The notes under the pieces: generated by a model
Databases searched by the model: none
What the model saw: only the letters and a program-made list of their open reading frames with translations
Told to the model about the DNA's origin: nothing
Position numbers and translations under genes: made by a program
From: an uncultured Alphaproteobacteria bacterium
GTDB lineage: Bacteria; Pseudomonadota; Alphaproteobacteria; Methylaequorales; Methylaequoraceae
Reading direction: 5' to 3'
Length of the DNA stretch: 64,000 nucleotides
NCBI GenBank assembly: GCA_902547955.1
Contig: CACCPY010000001.1
Span: 1 to 64,000 of the forward strand
Shown here: piece by piece, positions 25,806-35,235 of the stretch
How the letters are laid out: each line of letters begins with the position of its first letter
How positions within the stretch are numbered: the first letter of the stretch is position 1

Positions 25806-27115
25806 TTATTGAGTTCTCCGATAACAAAATTTTTATTGTTTCTGAATTTTCTTAATGCTGTACTAACGTCCTGTAAACTTACATTCACTATCTTATTGTT
25901 TAGACTTTCCAAATCATCTAACTCGATACCAATAGTAATAGCTTCACCGACTGATTGAGCCGGATTTAAAACACCGTCTCTTTCATAGATAGAATCAAAA
26001 ATAAATTTTTTCTTTTCAATTTCAAATCTTTTTTTTGAAATTCCTTTTTTTAGAATTGTATCAATTTCATCGTTAATTATCTTATCTATTTTTTCAAATT
26101 CTATTTCCTGGTCGGGAATTGCATAAAAGTAAACGCTACCTTCACCTCTTGTTAGTCCCTGATAATATCCCCCAACAGCAGAGAAAACTTTTTTTTTATT
26201 AACTAAATTTTCATATAAAATACTTGAACTACCTGATGCTAAAATTTTTAAACCGATTTCTAGGGCCAAACTTTCTCTGAGGGAAGTTTTATATGAGATC
26301 ACTCGGTAAAATTTTTTCCAAATATTTTGCTTTACAGTTGGATGTCTCATTTCCACCATAACTGATGTTTCTAACTTCGGATCTATAACACTTTCGTATG
26401 TTAAAGGGGTGCCTTTTTTTCTTTTGCCAAAATATTTTTTACTTAATTTTTTTACATTTTCAAAGTCAACATCTCCAGATAACACTAATGTTGCGTTATT
26501 TGGTATGTAATACTTTTTATAAAATTTAATAATGTCATCGAAGCCCAAATTCTCAATTTCATGTTTCCAGCCAATGATTGGTCTGCCATAGTAATGATTA
26601 GGAAAAAGAATTGATCTCATTGACTCGTCCAACTTTGCTGAGGGGTCGCTTTCCACTCTTTGGAACCTCTCCTCAAGAATAACTTTCTTTTCTATTTCTA
26701 CATTGTCTTCAGTGAGGGTTAGGTTAACCATTCTATCTGACTCCATTTGCATAATTTTCTCAAGCTCATACTTAGGAAATACTTGATAATAAGCTGTGTA
26801 ATCGTAGCTTGTGAATGCGTTTTCACTTCCACCAATCTTTGAAATAAAATCAGAATAGTAACTATCTGGAAATTTTTTGGTTCCCTTGAACATTAAATGT
26901 TCCATAAAATGAGCAAGACCACTTTTACCATTTTCCTCAACACCTGAACCAAAGTTATACCAAAGCATTTGAGCAACTACTGGTGCTCTTTTATTCTCAA
27001 TTACAATAACTTTTAAACCATTTCTTAATTCAAAAGACTTTGCGTTAAAGATTTTTTTTGCAAAAACATTTGTTGAAAATAAAATGAATAAGAAAATAAG
27101 TGAAGTAAACTTCAT
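25802..27115 (-). CDS. M16 zinc peptidase, catalytic subunit
   Basis: The 437-residue protein is the active partner of the neighbouring M16 protein. It has a signal sequence (about 19 residues), the inverted zinc motif HFMEH at residues 69-73, and the downstream glutamate in VILEERFQR. Paired M16 genes of this type lie after lspA in many alphaproteobacteria. They resemble mitochondrial processing peptidase but act in the periplasm on unknown peptides. It follows the DUF3035-like lipoprotein gene directly and is translated together with the second subunit. Confidence 0.93.
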   Translation of the reverse strand: MKFTSLIFLFILFSTNVFAKKIFNAKSFELRNGLKVIVIENKRAPVVAQMLWYNFGSGVEENGKSGLAHFMEHLMFKGTKKFPDSYYSDFISKIGGSENAFTSYDYTAYYQVFPKYELEKIMQMESDRMVNLTLTEDNVEIEKKVILEERFQRVESDPSAKLDESMRSILFPNHYYGRPIIGWKHEIENLGFDDIIKFYKKYYIPNNATLVLSGDVDFENVKKLSKKYFGKRKKGTPLTYESVIDPKLETSVMVEMRHPTVKQNIWKKFYRVISYKTSLRESLALEIGLKILASGSSSILYENLVNKKKVFSAVGGYYQGLTRGEGSVYFYAIPDQEIEFEKIDKIINDEIDTILKKGISKKRFEIEKKKFIFDSIYERDGVLNPAQSVGEAITIGIELDDLESLNNKIVNVSLQDVSTALRKFRNNKNFVIGELNN

Positions 27116-27709
27116 TTAGTCAATAATTGGTAACTGATCAAAAGTGTTAAACTTTGAATTTTCATCTCCATTTATATTTGGTAATTGAGTTTTATTTTCA
27201 ATGATTTGTGTTGATTGCGGTAATGAAAAAGATGAAATATTGCTTCCAGGTACATACCTTCTTGAGAAATTGTAACCTTTATCATAAACAGGTCTGTAGT
27301 ATAAATTTCCTCTTTTAAAACCGTCGACATATTGGCTGTAAACCCATTCTCCTATCGTAAATTTTTTATTTACCTTAAATTTTTCTAGAGAATCGGAGGG
27401 TGTTGGAGAAGATTGAACGTTAATTTTCGGTGATATGTAATTAGTAATTCTTGGGTTAATAGTTTGATATCCAATCATAGGTTGCTGCATTTGTTGAACA
27501 CTACTTCTTTGCGGAATATTTTCTCTACTTTCAAGAACTTCAACTCTGGGTTCCTTTCCAAAATCTGGTGGTAAAACTAAATCGGGAGTTTCTTGTGCAA
27601 AACTATCATCAATATCAGGTTTACTCATACCAGTTAAATCACCTATTGTTTCACAGGAGGTTGAAAAGAAAAAAAATGCTAGAATTAAATAATATCTATT
27701 CAAAATCAT
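27116..27709 (-). CDS. DUF3035/BamF-like lipoprotein
   Basis: This 197-residue lipoprotein has a hydrophobic signal ending in FSTSC, with Cys as the likely lipidation site, followed by GDLTGMSKPDIDDSFAQ and then TPDLVLPPDFGKEPR. That last segment is the hallmark of the alphaproteobacterial DUF3035 family, some members of which attach to the outer-membrane assembly (BAM) complex. A longer frame to 27772 exists, but its first 21 residues lie inside the upstream gene and the signal sequence begins at the ATG I chose. It overlaps the upstream lipoprotein gene by 14 bp. The lspA - lipoprotein - M16 order is conserved in the class. Confidence 0.75.
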   Translation of the reverse strand: MILNRYYLILAFFFFSTSCETIGDLTGMSKPDIDDSFAQETPDLVLPPDFGKEPRVEVLESRENIPQRSSVQQMQQPMIGYQTINPRITNYISPKINVQSSPTPSDSLEKFKVNKKFTIGEWVYSQYVDGFKRGNLYYRPVYDKGYNFSRRYVPGSNISSFSLPQSTQIIENKTQLPNINGDENSKFNTFDQLPIID

Positions 27710-28331
27710 CACAAACATAGCCTCCATTAACAAAATCTTCTTTAACTCTAACACAGTCGTTTTGGATTGCAAAAAGTTCCATCTCTTCTTCTTTCGATAG
27801 CATTTTTGGTAACATTTTCTTTGCAGGTTGTTCTAAAACTTGAGTTGATTGGTTAGGTAATTGTGGTTGTTGAATGTTATTAAGACTATTGTAATATGAA
27901 TATGGTACAACTGGGTTTGCCTGATCTATTGAGTATTGCGGGAAAGGCGGTGGAGGTGGAGCTAATAAAGGTGTTCCATTAGGACCGACAAAATAGTATT
28001 GTCTTGCACTCCTGTAAACTGGATCATAATATGGTTGTGGTTGAGCTAATGGCATTGGAATATTCTGCTGAGAAATTTCCGGTGTTAAAAAGTTTTCATC
28101 CGGAATTGCGTAATCTGGAACTTCAACTGCTTCTTCTATTATTATCGCTTCGCTTTGTTCTGGTTCGTCAGTCTCATCATCCCAAAAGTTTACAGAATCA
28201 TAAATAAAATCACCTGCTTCACTGATTGAATCCATTGTAGAATCAAATGTTGATTCGATAGTTGAGCAAGAAACTAGGTAGAAAGACGAAATTAGTAAAA
28301 AAAGTCTCTTAGAAAATTTAAGTTTGGTCAT
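27696..28331 (-). CDS. Proline-rich lipoprotein of unknown function
   Basis: I do not recognise this 211-residue protein. It starts with a lipoprotein signal ending in YLVSC, with Ser after the Cys, which suggests the outer membrane. An acidic stretch (about residues 35-80) is followed by a region rich in Pro, Tyr, Asn and Gln (APPPPPFPQ near 124) that is probably extended. The last 30 residues have two cysteines (NDCVRVKEDF and GGYVCDDFE) that could form a disulfide. The tail overlaps the BamF-like gene start. The low complexity looks lineage-specific. Confidence 0.75.
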   Translation of the reverse strand: MTKLKFSKRLFLLISSFYLVSCSTIESTFDSTMDSISEAGDFIYDSVNFWDDETDEPEQSEAIIIEEAVEVPDYAIPDENFLTPEISQQNIPMPLAQPQPYYDPVYRSARQYYFVGPNGTPLLAPPPPPFPQYSIDQANPVVPYSYYNSLNNIQQPQLPNQSTQVLEQPAKKMLPKMLSKEEEMELFAIQNDCVRVKEDFVNGGYVCDDFE

Positions 28332-28357
28332 TTACACACTATATATAGTATATATCT

Positions 28358-28385
28358 ATATTAAAATACAAACATTTTGTTACAA
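28358..28385 (-). promoter_or_regulatory. Candidate promoter for the lipoprotein-M16-pgi-mutL run
   Basis: On the minus strand TTGTAA (28385-28380) and TAATAT (28363-28358) are 16 bp apart, with a start expected near 28351, about 20 bases before the ATG at 28331. The intervening DNA is an alternating AT tract (28340-28360) that could melt easily. The 101-bp gap after lspA supports a separate promoter here. Confidence is limited by the high AT content. Confidence 0.4.
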
Positions 28386-28432
28386 TATTTATATTCATAT
28401 CATTACTTTTAAACTTTGAAAAGAGATTTTTA

Positions 28433-28912
28433 TTACTTTTTCTCAGGATTTTTTTTTAAAATAGTCCAAAAAAAAATTATTCCGCCAACTGTTATAAATG
28501 AATCAGCAAAATTAAATGCTGGCCAATGAAACTCGTTGAAATAAAAATCGAAAAAATCAATTACATAATTATTAATAATCCTATCCAAACCATTACCTAA
28601 TGCTCCCCCTAAAATTAAAGATAAACCTATAATTTCCCAAAATTCCTTGGTCATTTTTATTACAAAAATTATGTAACCGCTTATTAAGAAAGACAAAATT
28701 CCTAAATAAAAGGAGGCATCAAGACTTGAGAAAATCCCAAAACTAATCCCTCTATTTTCAACGTATACAATATTGAAAAAATCTAATATTTTTATACCAT
28801 CTCCAATTTTATCTTTTTGAATGTAAGCTACCATTTTTGTAACTTGATCAAGTAAAACTGATAAAATGACAATTAGTGAAACAAATAAAATTTTGTTGTT
28901 AATTTTTTTCAT
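28433..28912 (-). CDS. lspA: Lipoprotein signal peptidase
   Basis: LspA cleaves lipoprotein signal peptides in the inner membrane after the cysteine is acylated. The 159-residue protein has four membrane helices. The catalytic aspartates are in LGGALGNGLDRI near residue 105 and AFNFADSFITVGG near 133. It starts inside the ileS 3' end (14-bp overlap), the common ileS-lspA arrangement. Two lipoprotein genes follow about 100 bp downstream. Confidence 0.95.
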   Translation of the reverse strand: MKKINNKILFVSLIVILSVLLDQVTKMVAYIQKDKIGDGIKILDFFNIVYVENRGISFGIFSSLDASFYLGILSFLISGYIIFVIKMTKEFWEIIGLSLILGGALGNGLDRIINNYVIDFFDFYFNEFHWPAFNFADSFITVGGIIFFWTILKKNPEKK

Positions 28913-31682
28913 TTACCACGCTTTGACATCTACTACATAGTCCTGAGGTATTTAAAGTTTTAAAAATTTTCCAGCATCTTACGCATTTCTCTCCATTATT
29001 TACTTCAACTTTCATTTTTATTTTTGTGTTATCAGAGCTTTCAATAAATGAATCATCAAATTTTTCTGAAAAATTTACATCTGAGCAAATAAGTACTTCA
29101 GATAAATCAATTCTTTTAATTATTTTTTCATAGGTTTCATCTTTTAAATATAAATTTACTTTTGCTTCCATACTTGATTTGAGTTCTTTTTCATTCCTTT
29201 TTTGCTCAACAATACCTAAAAATAAATCTCTTAATTTATAAATTTTTTCCCAATCTTCATTTATTTTTTGATTTTTCCATAAATCTGGACAAATGTTTCT
29301 TTTCAATAAATGACAACTTTCCTCAGCGTTTTTGTTTACCTCTTTTTTCCAACATTGCCATGCCTCTTCGGTTGTGAAAGGAATTATTGGTGATAACCAG
29401 GTTATCAAGTATTCAAAAACAAATTTCATTACGAACTTTGTTGATTTTACTTTTTCAGATGTTAATGAGTCGCAATACAGAGAGTCTTTACGAATGTCAA
29501 AAAGAAAAGAGGACAGTTCGACATTACAAAAATTCAAAACTAATTTGAAAACTTTGTTAAAACTAAAAGAATCATAAAGAGAATTAATTTCAGTATTTAA
29601 GCAAAAAATCTTATGCAAAATTAATTTTTCAATTTCAGGTAACATCTCATATTTTACATTTTCTTCAACATTGAACCCATTCAAATTTCCAATTAAGAAT
29701 CTCAATGTATTTCTAATTTTTCTGTAACTTTCTGATTGTCTTTTAATATTTTCAAAACTAATCCTTACATCTTCATTAAAATTAGAACTCGCTACCCAAA
29801 TCCTCAAGATATCTGCCCCATATTTATTTATGATATCTTTTGGAGAAATTACGTTACCAAGTGACTTAGACATTTTTTTCCCATTTTCATCAATGACAAA
29901 ACCGTGAGTCAATACAGACTTATAAGGACTTTCATTGTATAATCCGCAAGATTCCAATAATGACGTTTGAAACCATCCTCTATGTTGATCTGAACCTTCT
30001 AGATACAAATCAGCTTTTCTTATCCCTTTGTTTTTCAAAACATAAACATGACTGGATCCAGAATCAAACCATACATCAAGTATGGAAAAAACTTTTTCAA
30101 AATCGTTGGCATTATATTTCTTTGGAAGAAACTCTTCGTTAGGGATTGTAAACCAACCATCTACCCCATTCTTTCCAAGAACTTCAATAACTTTCTTATT
30201 CACCTCATTATCAATCAAAGGTTTTTTTGTTTCTTTTGAAACAAAAATTGTAATGGGCACTCCCCAATTTCTTTGACGTGAAACACACCAATCAGGACGA
30301 TCCTTAACCATAGACAAAATTCTTTTTTTACTATTTTGAGGAATCCAATCTACATCTTCAATTTCTTTCAAGGCTTTATTCCTTAGGTTATTTTTATCCA
30401 TTGAAATAAACCATTGCGATGTTGCTCTAAAAATCAAAGGAGCTTTTGACCTCCATGAATGTGGATAACTGTGATTATATCTAGAACTAGAAATTAATTT
30501 ACCTAATTTTTCTAGTTCCTCTATTACCTTCTCGTCAGATTTGAATACATGCATACCCTTAAAAAAATTAATGTTGTCTTCGTAAATTCCTTTCTCGTTA
30601 ACTGTTGGATCATTTCCTAAACTATTAACTTGACCTAAATCAAAATCATCTTGGCCATGATTTGGAGCAATGTGAACAAAACCAGTACCATTTTCATTAG
30701 TGACATGATTACTTGGAAAAACTTTTACGTCATATTCAAATCCAAGTGAAAACAACGGATGTTTGCATATTAAATCTCCAATTTTTTTTTCAGAAATATC
30801 CTCAAGCACCCTGAAATCTTCAACTTCATTAAGCTCTGTAAAACTTGACAATAAATCTTCAGCTAGAATTAACTTTTCATTTTTCGATAAATTAATTTTA
30901 GGATAATCTTTATCAATAACGATGATCTTATATTTTAAATCTGGAGAATAAGCTAAACCTTTATTACAAGGAATTGTCCAGGGTGTAGTGGTCCAAATGA
31001 CAATCGATAAATTTTCTTCACATTTAACTGGAAATTTAACAAAAATTGAAGTTGAAACCTTATCATGGTACTCGATTTCAGCTTCAGCAAGAGCCGTTTT
31101 TTCAACAACTGACCACATAACAGGTTTAAAGCCTAAAAATAAATCACCTTTTTCCAAAAATTTTAGTAATTCTTTAAGAATTGTAATTTCGGAATCTTTT
31201 GTCATTGTTAAATAAATACTTTCCCAATCTGTTTGAATTCCTAATCTACAAAACTGTTTTTTCTGTTCACTAACCCAGTGATCAGCAAAATTTCTGCACT
31301 CTTCTCTGAATTTAATTACGTCGATCTTGTCTTTATCAAGTCCTTTTTTTTTAAACTTTTCTTCAACTTTCCATTCTATTGGAAGCCCGTGACAGTCCCA
31401 ACCTGGAATAAAGTCTACGTCAAAATTGTCCTGAAACTTAAGTCTACAAACAATATCTTTTAAAATTTTATTTAATGCGTGGCCTAAATGGAGGTCTCCA
31501 TTCGCATAAGGTGGACCATCGTGAAGAATATATTTTTTTTTATTCTGACTTTTTTTTTTTAAAGTTTGATAAACTTTTTTTTCTTTCCAAAATTCGGTTC
31601 TTAAGTTTTCAGTTTCAGAAAGGTTAGCCTTCATTGCAAAAACTGTTTTAGGGAGATTAATTGTTTTAGAAAAGTCTGTCAT
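28899..31682 (-). CDS. ileS: Isoleucyl-tRNA synthetase
   Basis: IleRS charges tRNA-Ile. The 927-residue class I synthetase has the HIGH-type motif DGPPYANGDLHLGHALNKI near residue 54, the editing domain with VIWTTTPWTIPCNKGLAY near 226, the KMSKS loop KKMSKSLGNVIS near 607, and a C-terminal zinc finger CVRCWKIF...CSRCQ. The full-length form with a zinc finger is the usual bacterial type. It overlaps ribF upstream by 17 bp and lspA downstream by 14 bp, so ribF-ileS-lspA is one unit. Confidence 0.98.
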   Translation of the reverse strand: MTDFSKTINLPKTVFAMKANLSETENLRTEFWKEKKVYQTLKKKSQNKKKYILHDGPPYANGDLHLGHALNKILKDIVCRLKFQDNFDVDFIPGWDCHGLPIEWKVEEKFKKKGLDKDKIDVIKFREECRNFADHWVSEQKKQFCRLGIQTDWESIYLTMTKDSEITILKELLKFLEKGDLFLGFKPVMWSVVEKTALAEAEIEYHDKVSTSIFVKFPVKCEENLSIVIWTTTPWTIPCNKGLAYSPDLKYKIIVIDKDYPKINLSKNEKLILAEDLLSSFTELNEVEDFRVLEDISEKKIGDLICKHPLFSLGFEYDVKVFPSNHVTNENGTGFVHIAPNHGQDDFDLGQVNSLGNDPTVNEKGIYEDNINFFKGMHVFKSDEKVIEELEKLGKLISSSRYNHSYPHSWRSKAPLIFRATSQWFISMDKNNLRNKALKEIEDVDWIPQNSKKRILSMVKDRPDWCVSRQRNWGVPITIFVSKETKKPLIDNEVNKKVIEVLGKNGVDGWFTIPNEEFLPKKYNANDFEKVFSILDVWFDSGSSHVYVLKNKGIRKADLYLEGSDQHRGWFQTSLLESCGLYNESPYKSVLTHGFVIDENGKKMSKSLGNVISPKDIINKYGADILRIWVASSNFNEDVRISFENIKRQSESYRKIRNTLRFLIGNLNGFNVEENVKYEMLPEIEKLILHKIFCLNTEINSLYDSFSFNKVFKLVLNFCNVELSSFLFDIRKDSLYCDSLTSEKVKSTKFVMKFVFEYLITWLSPIIPFTTEEAWQCWKKEVNKNAEESCHLLKRNICPDLWKNQKINEDWEKIYKLRDLFLGIVEQKRNEKELKSSMEAKVNLYLKDETYEKIIKRIDLSEVLICSDVNFSEKFDDSFIESSDNTKIKMKVEVNNGEKCVRCWKIFKTLNTSGLCSRCQSVVNEKN

Positions 31683-32595
31683 TTTTTACTATTTTGATAT
31701 CCTTTATAATCTGATCCTTCAATTTCTCAATAGATGGAAATTTTTTTTCTTTTCTAATTTGTTTAATAAAATCAACTTTAAGTTTTTTTCCATAAATATT
31801 TTCATCAAAATCAAATAAATGTACTTCCAGGAGTGGTTCATTTTTATCAAACGTTGGTTTTACACCGTAATTTGCAATGCCCTTGAAAGTTTTCTGAAAT
31901 TTTGAATTTAGTATTTCAACATTGACGAAGTAGACCCCATACTGCAAATTACAATAATCATTAATTTTCATATTTGCTGTTTTAAAACCAATCTCTCTCG
32001 CTTGTTTATTACCAGAAATTACTCTTGAAATTATTTGCCAATTTCTTGATAGCATTCTATTTGCCTCAATGAGTTTTCCATTCCTAAGGTATTGTCGGAT
32101 TTGAGATGAGGATAATTCGGTTTCATTGACTCTTAGTTCTGGTACTTTTGTGAATAAAAAATTTCCAGTTTCTTTCGAATAAGCGTTCATAGTTTTTACA
32201 TTTCCAGATTGTTGATTTCCAAAAACAAAATCAAACCCAGTAACGACATGTGATACCTTCAATTTTTTTACAAGAATGTTTTCAATAAAATCTCTAGGGT
32301 TTAAATTTACTAGATGTGTATTAAATTTTATATTTAATATAAAATCGACACCCATTTCTTTTAGAAGAAAATACTTGATTCTAAAAGGAGAAAGTCTGAA
32401 AAAAAAAAATTCTTTTCTAAAAAAACATTTTGGATGTGGTTCGAACGTAAGAACTCCAACTTTGTTTTTATTTGAAACCCTTACTGCCTCATTAATTACT
32501 TCTTGGTGACCAATATGGACTCCATCAAAATTTCCAATTGCAATAACTGAATTTAAATATGTTTTTGGAATTATAAATGATCTGAAAACTTTCAT
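31666..32595 (-). CDS. ribF: Bifunctional riboflavin kinase / FAD synthetase
   Basis: RibF converts riboflavin to FMN and then FAD. The 309-residue protein has the N-terminal nucleotidyltransferase domain (AIGNFDGVHIGHQEVI near residue 20; VVTGFDFVFGNQQSGN near 115) and a C-terminal riboflavin kinase domain (GIANYGVKPTF near 240; LEVHLFDFDENIYGK near 257). The order ribF-ileS-lspA is common in proteobacteria. A MaoC hydratase gene lies 7 bp upstream. Confidence 0.96.
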   Translation of the reverse strand: MKVFRSFIIPKTYLNSVIAIGNFDGVHIGHQEVINEAVRVSNKNKVGVLTFEPHPKCFFRKEFFFFRLSPFRIKYFLLKEMGVDFILNIKFNTHLVNLNPRDFIENILVKKLKVSHVVTGFDFVFGNQQSGNVKTMNAYSKETGNFLFTKVPELRVNETELSSSQIRQYLRNGKLIEANRMLSRNWQIISRVISGNKQAREIGFKTANMKINDYCNLQYGVYFVNVEILNSKFQKTFKGIANYGVKPTFDKNEPLLEVHLFDFDENIYGKKLKVDFIKQIRKEKKFPSIEKLKDQIIKDIKIVKNDRLF

Positions 32596-32602
32596 CTAAT
32601 TT

Positions 32603-33052
32603 TTAAGTTTCTTTTTTCGAATTTACCAAAATTTCTGCTTCCCCTGTAAGTATTTTGATATCTGATTTAAAACATTCTGTTAAAAGTTTTACTCTTTTTT
32701 TTTCATTATTAATTTCCAAAACAACAATTTTGACAGAAATTTCTTCATCGATAAAAACTGGAGCTAAAAATTTTAGAGACTGTTTTAGATAAATACTACC
32801 TGGACCAGGAAGTTTTGTAGCAATTACCGTAGAAATCAAGCTTGCGGACAAAAATCCATGAGCAATTCTTTTTTTAAAAATAGTATTTTTTGCAAAATCT
32901 TCATTAATATGAACTGGATTATTATCTCCTGTTACAAGAGAAAATTGGTTAATGTCATTTTCAGTTATTTTTTTTTTTAAAATAGCTTTTTGGCCAACCT
33001 TTAAATCTTCAATAAAAAAGCCGTGGAGCTTCTCAAAACTTTCTTCATTCAT
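32603..33052 (-). CDS. MaoC-like (R)-specific enoyl-CoA hydratase
   Basis: The 149-residue single hot-dog domain protein resembles PhaJ-type (R)-specific enoyl-CoA hydratases. The hydratase motif with catalytic Asp and His is present in SLVTGDNNPVHINEDFA near residues 37-53, followed by KKRIAHGFLSASLIS. It may feed (R)-3-hydroxyacyl-CoA to storage polymer or membrane pathways, but no PHA gene is in view. A related two-domain hydratase is encoded at 44141-45184 and is a different enzyme. Co-transcription with ribF is likely. Confidence 0.85.
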   Translation of the reverse strand: MNEESFEKLHGFFIEDLKVGQKAILKKKITENDINQFSLVTGDNNPVHINEDFAKNTIFKKRIAHGFLSASLISTVIATKLPGPGSIYLKQSLKFLAPVFIDEEISVKIVVLEINNEKKRVKLLTECFKSDIKILTGEAEILVNSKKET

Positions 33053-33081
33053 TATTACAATCCAAATAAATATTAACTATA

Positions 33082-33993
33082 CTAGCTTAAATCTAAGAGT
33101 GCTTCAGTATATTCTTTAGCTTTAAAATTTATCAAATCCTCTTTCTGCTCTCCTGTACCAATGAAACTTATCGGCAAGTTAAGTAACTGTGCTATGGGAA
33201 TTAAAACACCACCTTTTGCCGTCCCGTCAAGCTTGGTAATAATAATACTGTCAATATCACATATTTCTTTAAAAACTTCTGCTTGTTTCACAGAATTTTG
33301 ACCTATATTTCCGTCTAAAACCAAAACAATTTCAGTTGGAAAGTCTTCATCAATTTTTTTTATCACTCTAATTATTTTTGAAAGCTCATTCATTAAATCA
33401 TTTTTATTATGTAATCTTCCAGCAGTATCTATAATCAAAATATCTATTTTTTTTTCAATTGCCTGTTTCACTGATTCATAAGCTAGTGCGGCCGGATCAG
33501 ATTTTTCTTTAGCTGAAAAAAATTCTGATTTAGTCCTTTCAGACCAAATTTTAAGTTGATCGACAGCCGCTGCTCTAAATGTATCAGCAGCAACTAAACC
33601 AACTTTTTTTCCATCTGCAAAAAAATTATGAGCAATTTTACCCACTGTTGCTGTTTTTCCAACACCATTCACTCCCACAATTAGAAATATATAAGGCTTA
33701 GTTGTTTTGGTATTTTTTTTTTCTAAAGGTTCAAGTAAGTTAATTATTTTTTTTTGAATAACTTTTTTAATTTTGATAACTGTTGGATCTATCATTTTTG
33801 ATTTTCTAAGATCTTCAATTACCTCTAACGAAAATTTAACTCCCATATCTGAAGATATTAATATTTCTTCTAATTCTAAGAGAGTTTCTTCGTCAATTTT
33901 TTTTCCTTTTATAACTTTGTTTATTTTTGTGGTTAACTTTTCTGAAGATTTTGAAAGTCCACTTTTAAGTTTTTTAAACCAGCCAAATACCAT
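33082..33993 (-). CDS. ftsY: Signal recognition particle receptor FtsY
   Basis: FtsY is the membrane-associated GTPase that docks ribosome-SRP complexes. The 303-residue protein consists almost entirely of the NG domain, with only a short lysine-rich start (FGWFKKLKSGLSKSSEKL) instead of a long acidic A domain. G motifs are clear: VGVNGVGKTATVGKIA near residue 107, DTAGRLHNKNDLM near 189, and ITKLDGTAKGG near 250. Its partner Ffh is encoded divergently at 36179. It abuts mtaB with no gap, in the order dapF-mtaB-ftsY. Confidence 0.96.
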   Translation of the reverse strand: MVFGWFKKLKSGLSKSSEKLTTKINKVIKGKKIDEETLLELEEILISSDMGVKFSLEVIEDLRKSKMIDPTVIKIKKVIQKKIINLLEPLEKKNTKTTKPYIFLIVGVNGVGKTATVGKIAHNFFADGKKVGLVAADTFRAAAVDQLKIWSERTKSEFFSAKEKSDPAALAYESVKQAIEKKIDILIIDTAGRLHNKNDLMNELSKIIRVIKKIDEDFPTEIVLVLDGNIGQNSVKQAEVFKEICDIDSIIITKLDGTAKGGVLIPIAQLLNLPISFIGTGEQKEDLINFKAKEYTEALLDLS

Positions 33994-35235
33994 TTATACT
34001 TCAACCTGAAACTTTCCATTGTTCACTGAGATTACCGTACCTTCAATAATTGAACCAGATTTAATTTTGTTTTTTTTAGAAAGTAAATTTACTTTAAAAT
34101 AAGCATCCGTGTAACTTAGATCATCGGATTCGTATAGAAATTTTTCTTTATTTCCTACTTTTTTTTTCATTATATTTTCTTTAATTTTTTCAGAAATATT
34201 TTTCGCTTTAATTACCCTTTCGTTTATTATTTTTTTTTTAATCTGAGGCATTCTTGCTGCTGGAGTTCCCTCTTTTGGAGAGAATGGAAAAATATGTACG
34301 TTTGCAATTTGACATTCTGTAATAAGATTAATTGAATTCTGAAAATTTTCATCTGTTTCAGTTGGAAATCCAACAATTAAGTCAGCTCCAAAAGTGATAT
34401 CTTTTCGAAAAGATTTTAAATTGTTGCAAATATTTAAAACCATTTCCCTATTGTGCCTTCTTTTCATCCTTTTTAAAATTAAATTATCTCCCGATTGAAG
34501 AGATAGATGAAGGTAAGGCATTAATCTTCTTTCATACTTAAATAAATCCAATAAGTCTCGGTCAATTTCCGCTGGATCGATTGAGGATAACCTAAGCCTA
34601 GGTAGATTCGGAAACAGTTTGAATAGTTTTTTTAAAATGCTTCCAAGTTTAGGCTTTCCTTTTAAATCTTCACCATACGATGTTAAGTCAACACCTGTAA
34701 GAACAACCTCGGTAATACCGCTACTTAATATTTTTTTCACTCTTTTGGAGATTTCCGTAAAAGTTAAACTTACAGCATCTCCCCTTCCATAAGGAATGAT
34801 ACAAAATGTGCATCTATGATTACAACCTTGCTGAATTTGCAACATTGCTCTTGTTCTATGTGTAGATAAATAATCGATTGATGGGAAATTAAAGGTTTGT
34901 TCATGAACCCAATCCTCACTGACATAGGAATTGGGATTTGTTTTAAGTTTGTTGTCTACTATTTTTGAAATATGACCAAGGTTCTCAAATCGATTCTTCT
35001 CAACTTGACTTGCGCAACCTGTAACAATTACTTCACTATTTGGAAAATCTTTTAATGCTTTTTTTACAGCATATATAGACTTTTGGACAGCATTATTGGT
35101 TACTGCACAAGTATTGATAACGACTTTTGATACATCTTTTTCTTTTTTTAAAATGTTTTCAATAATTTCAGATTCAAAAAAATTTAATCTGCATCCAAGA
35201 TTTATAACTTTACTTTTTTTTGTTAATTTTTTCAT
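33994..35235 (-). CDS. mtaB: tRNA t6A37 methylthiotransferase MtaB
   Basis: MtaB converts t6A37 to ms2t6A37 in tRNAs reading ANN codons, using radical SAM chemistry. The 413-residue protein has the N-terminal domain with three cluster cysteines (NLGCRLN, NTCAVTNNA, VTGCASQ), the radical SAM motif CNHRCTFCIIPYGRG near residue 138, and a C-terminal TRAM-like segment (GSIIEGTVISVNNGKFQVEV). MiaB shares the architecture, but the first motif and the dapF-ftsY setting favour MtaB. It overlaps dapF by 4 bp. Confidence 0.92.
   Translation of the reverse strand: MKKLTKKSKVINLGCRLNFFESEIIENILKKEKDVSKVVINTCAVTNNAVQKSIYAVKKALKDFPNSEVIVTGCASQVEKNRFENLGHISKIVDNKLKTNPNSYVSEDWVHEQTFNFPSIDYLSTHRTRAMLQIQQGCNHRCTFCIIPYGRGDAVSLTFTEISKRVKKILSSGITEVVLTGVDLTSYGEDLKGKPKLGSILKKLFKLFPNLPRLRLSSIDPAEIDRDLLDLFKYERRLMPYLHLSLQSGDNLILKRMKRRHNREMVLNICNNLKSFRKDITFGADLIVGFPTETDENFQNSINLITECQIANVHIFPFSPKEGTPAARMPQIKKKIINERVIKAKNISEKIKENIMKKKVGNKEKFLYESDDLSYTDAYFKVNLLSKKNKIKSGSIIEGTVISVNNGKFQVEV

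Noticed and set aside
27710-27772. Upstream start for the BamF-like lipoprotein
   Set aside because: It would place 21 non-signal residues before the lipoprotein signal and overlap the upstream gene by 77 bp; the ATG at 27709 gives a clean signal and lipobox.
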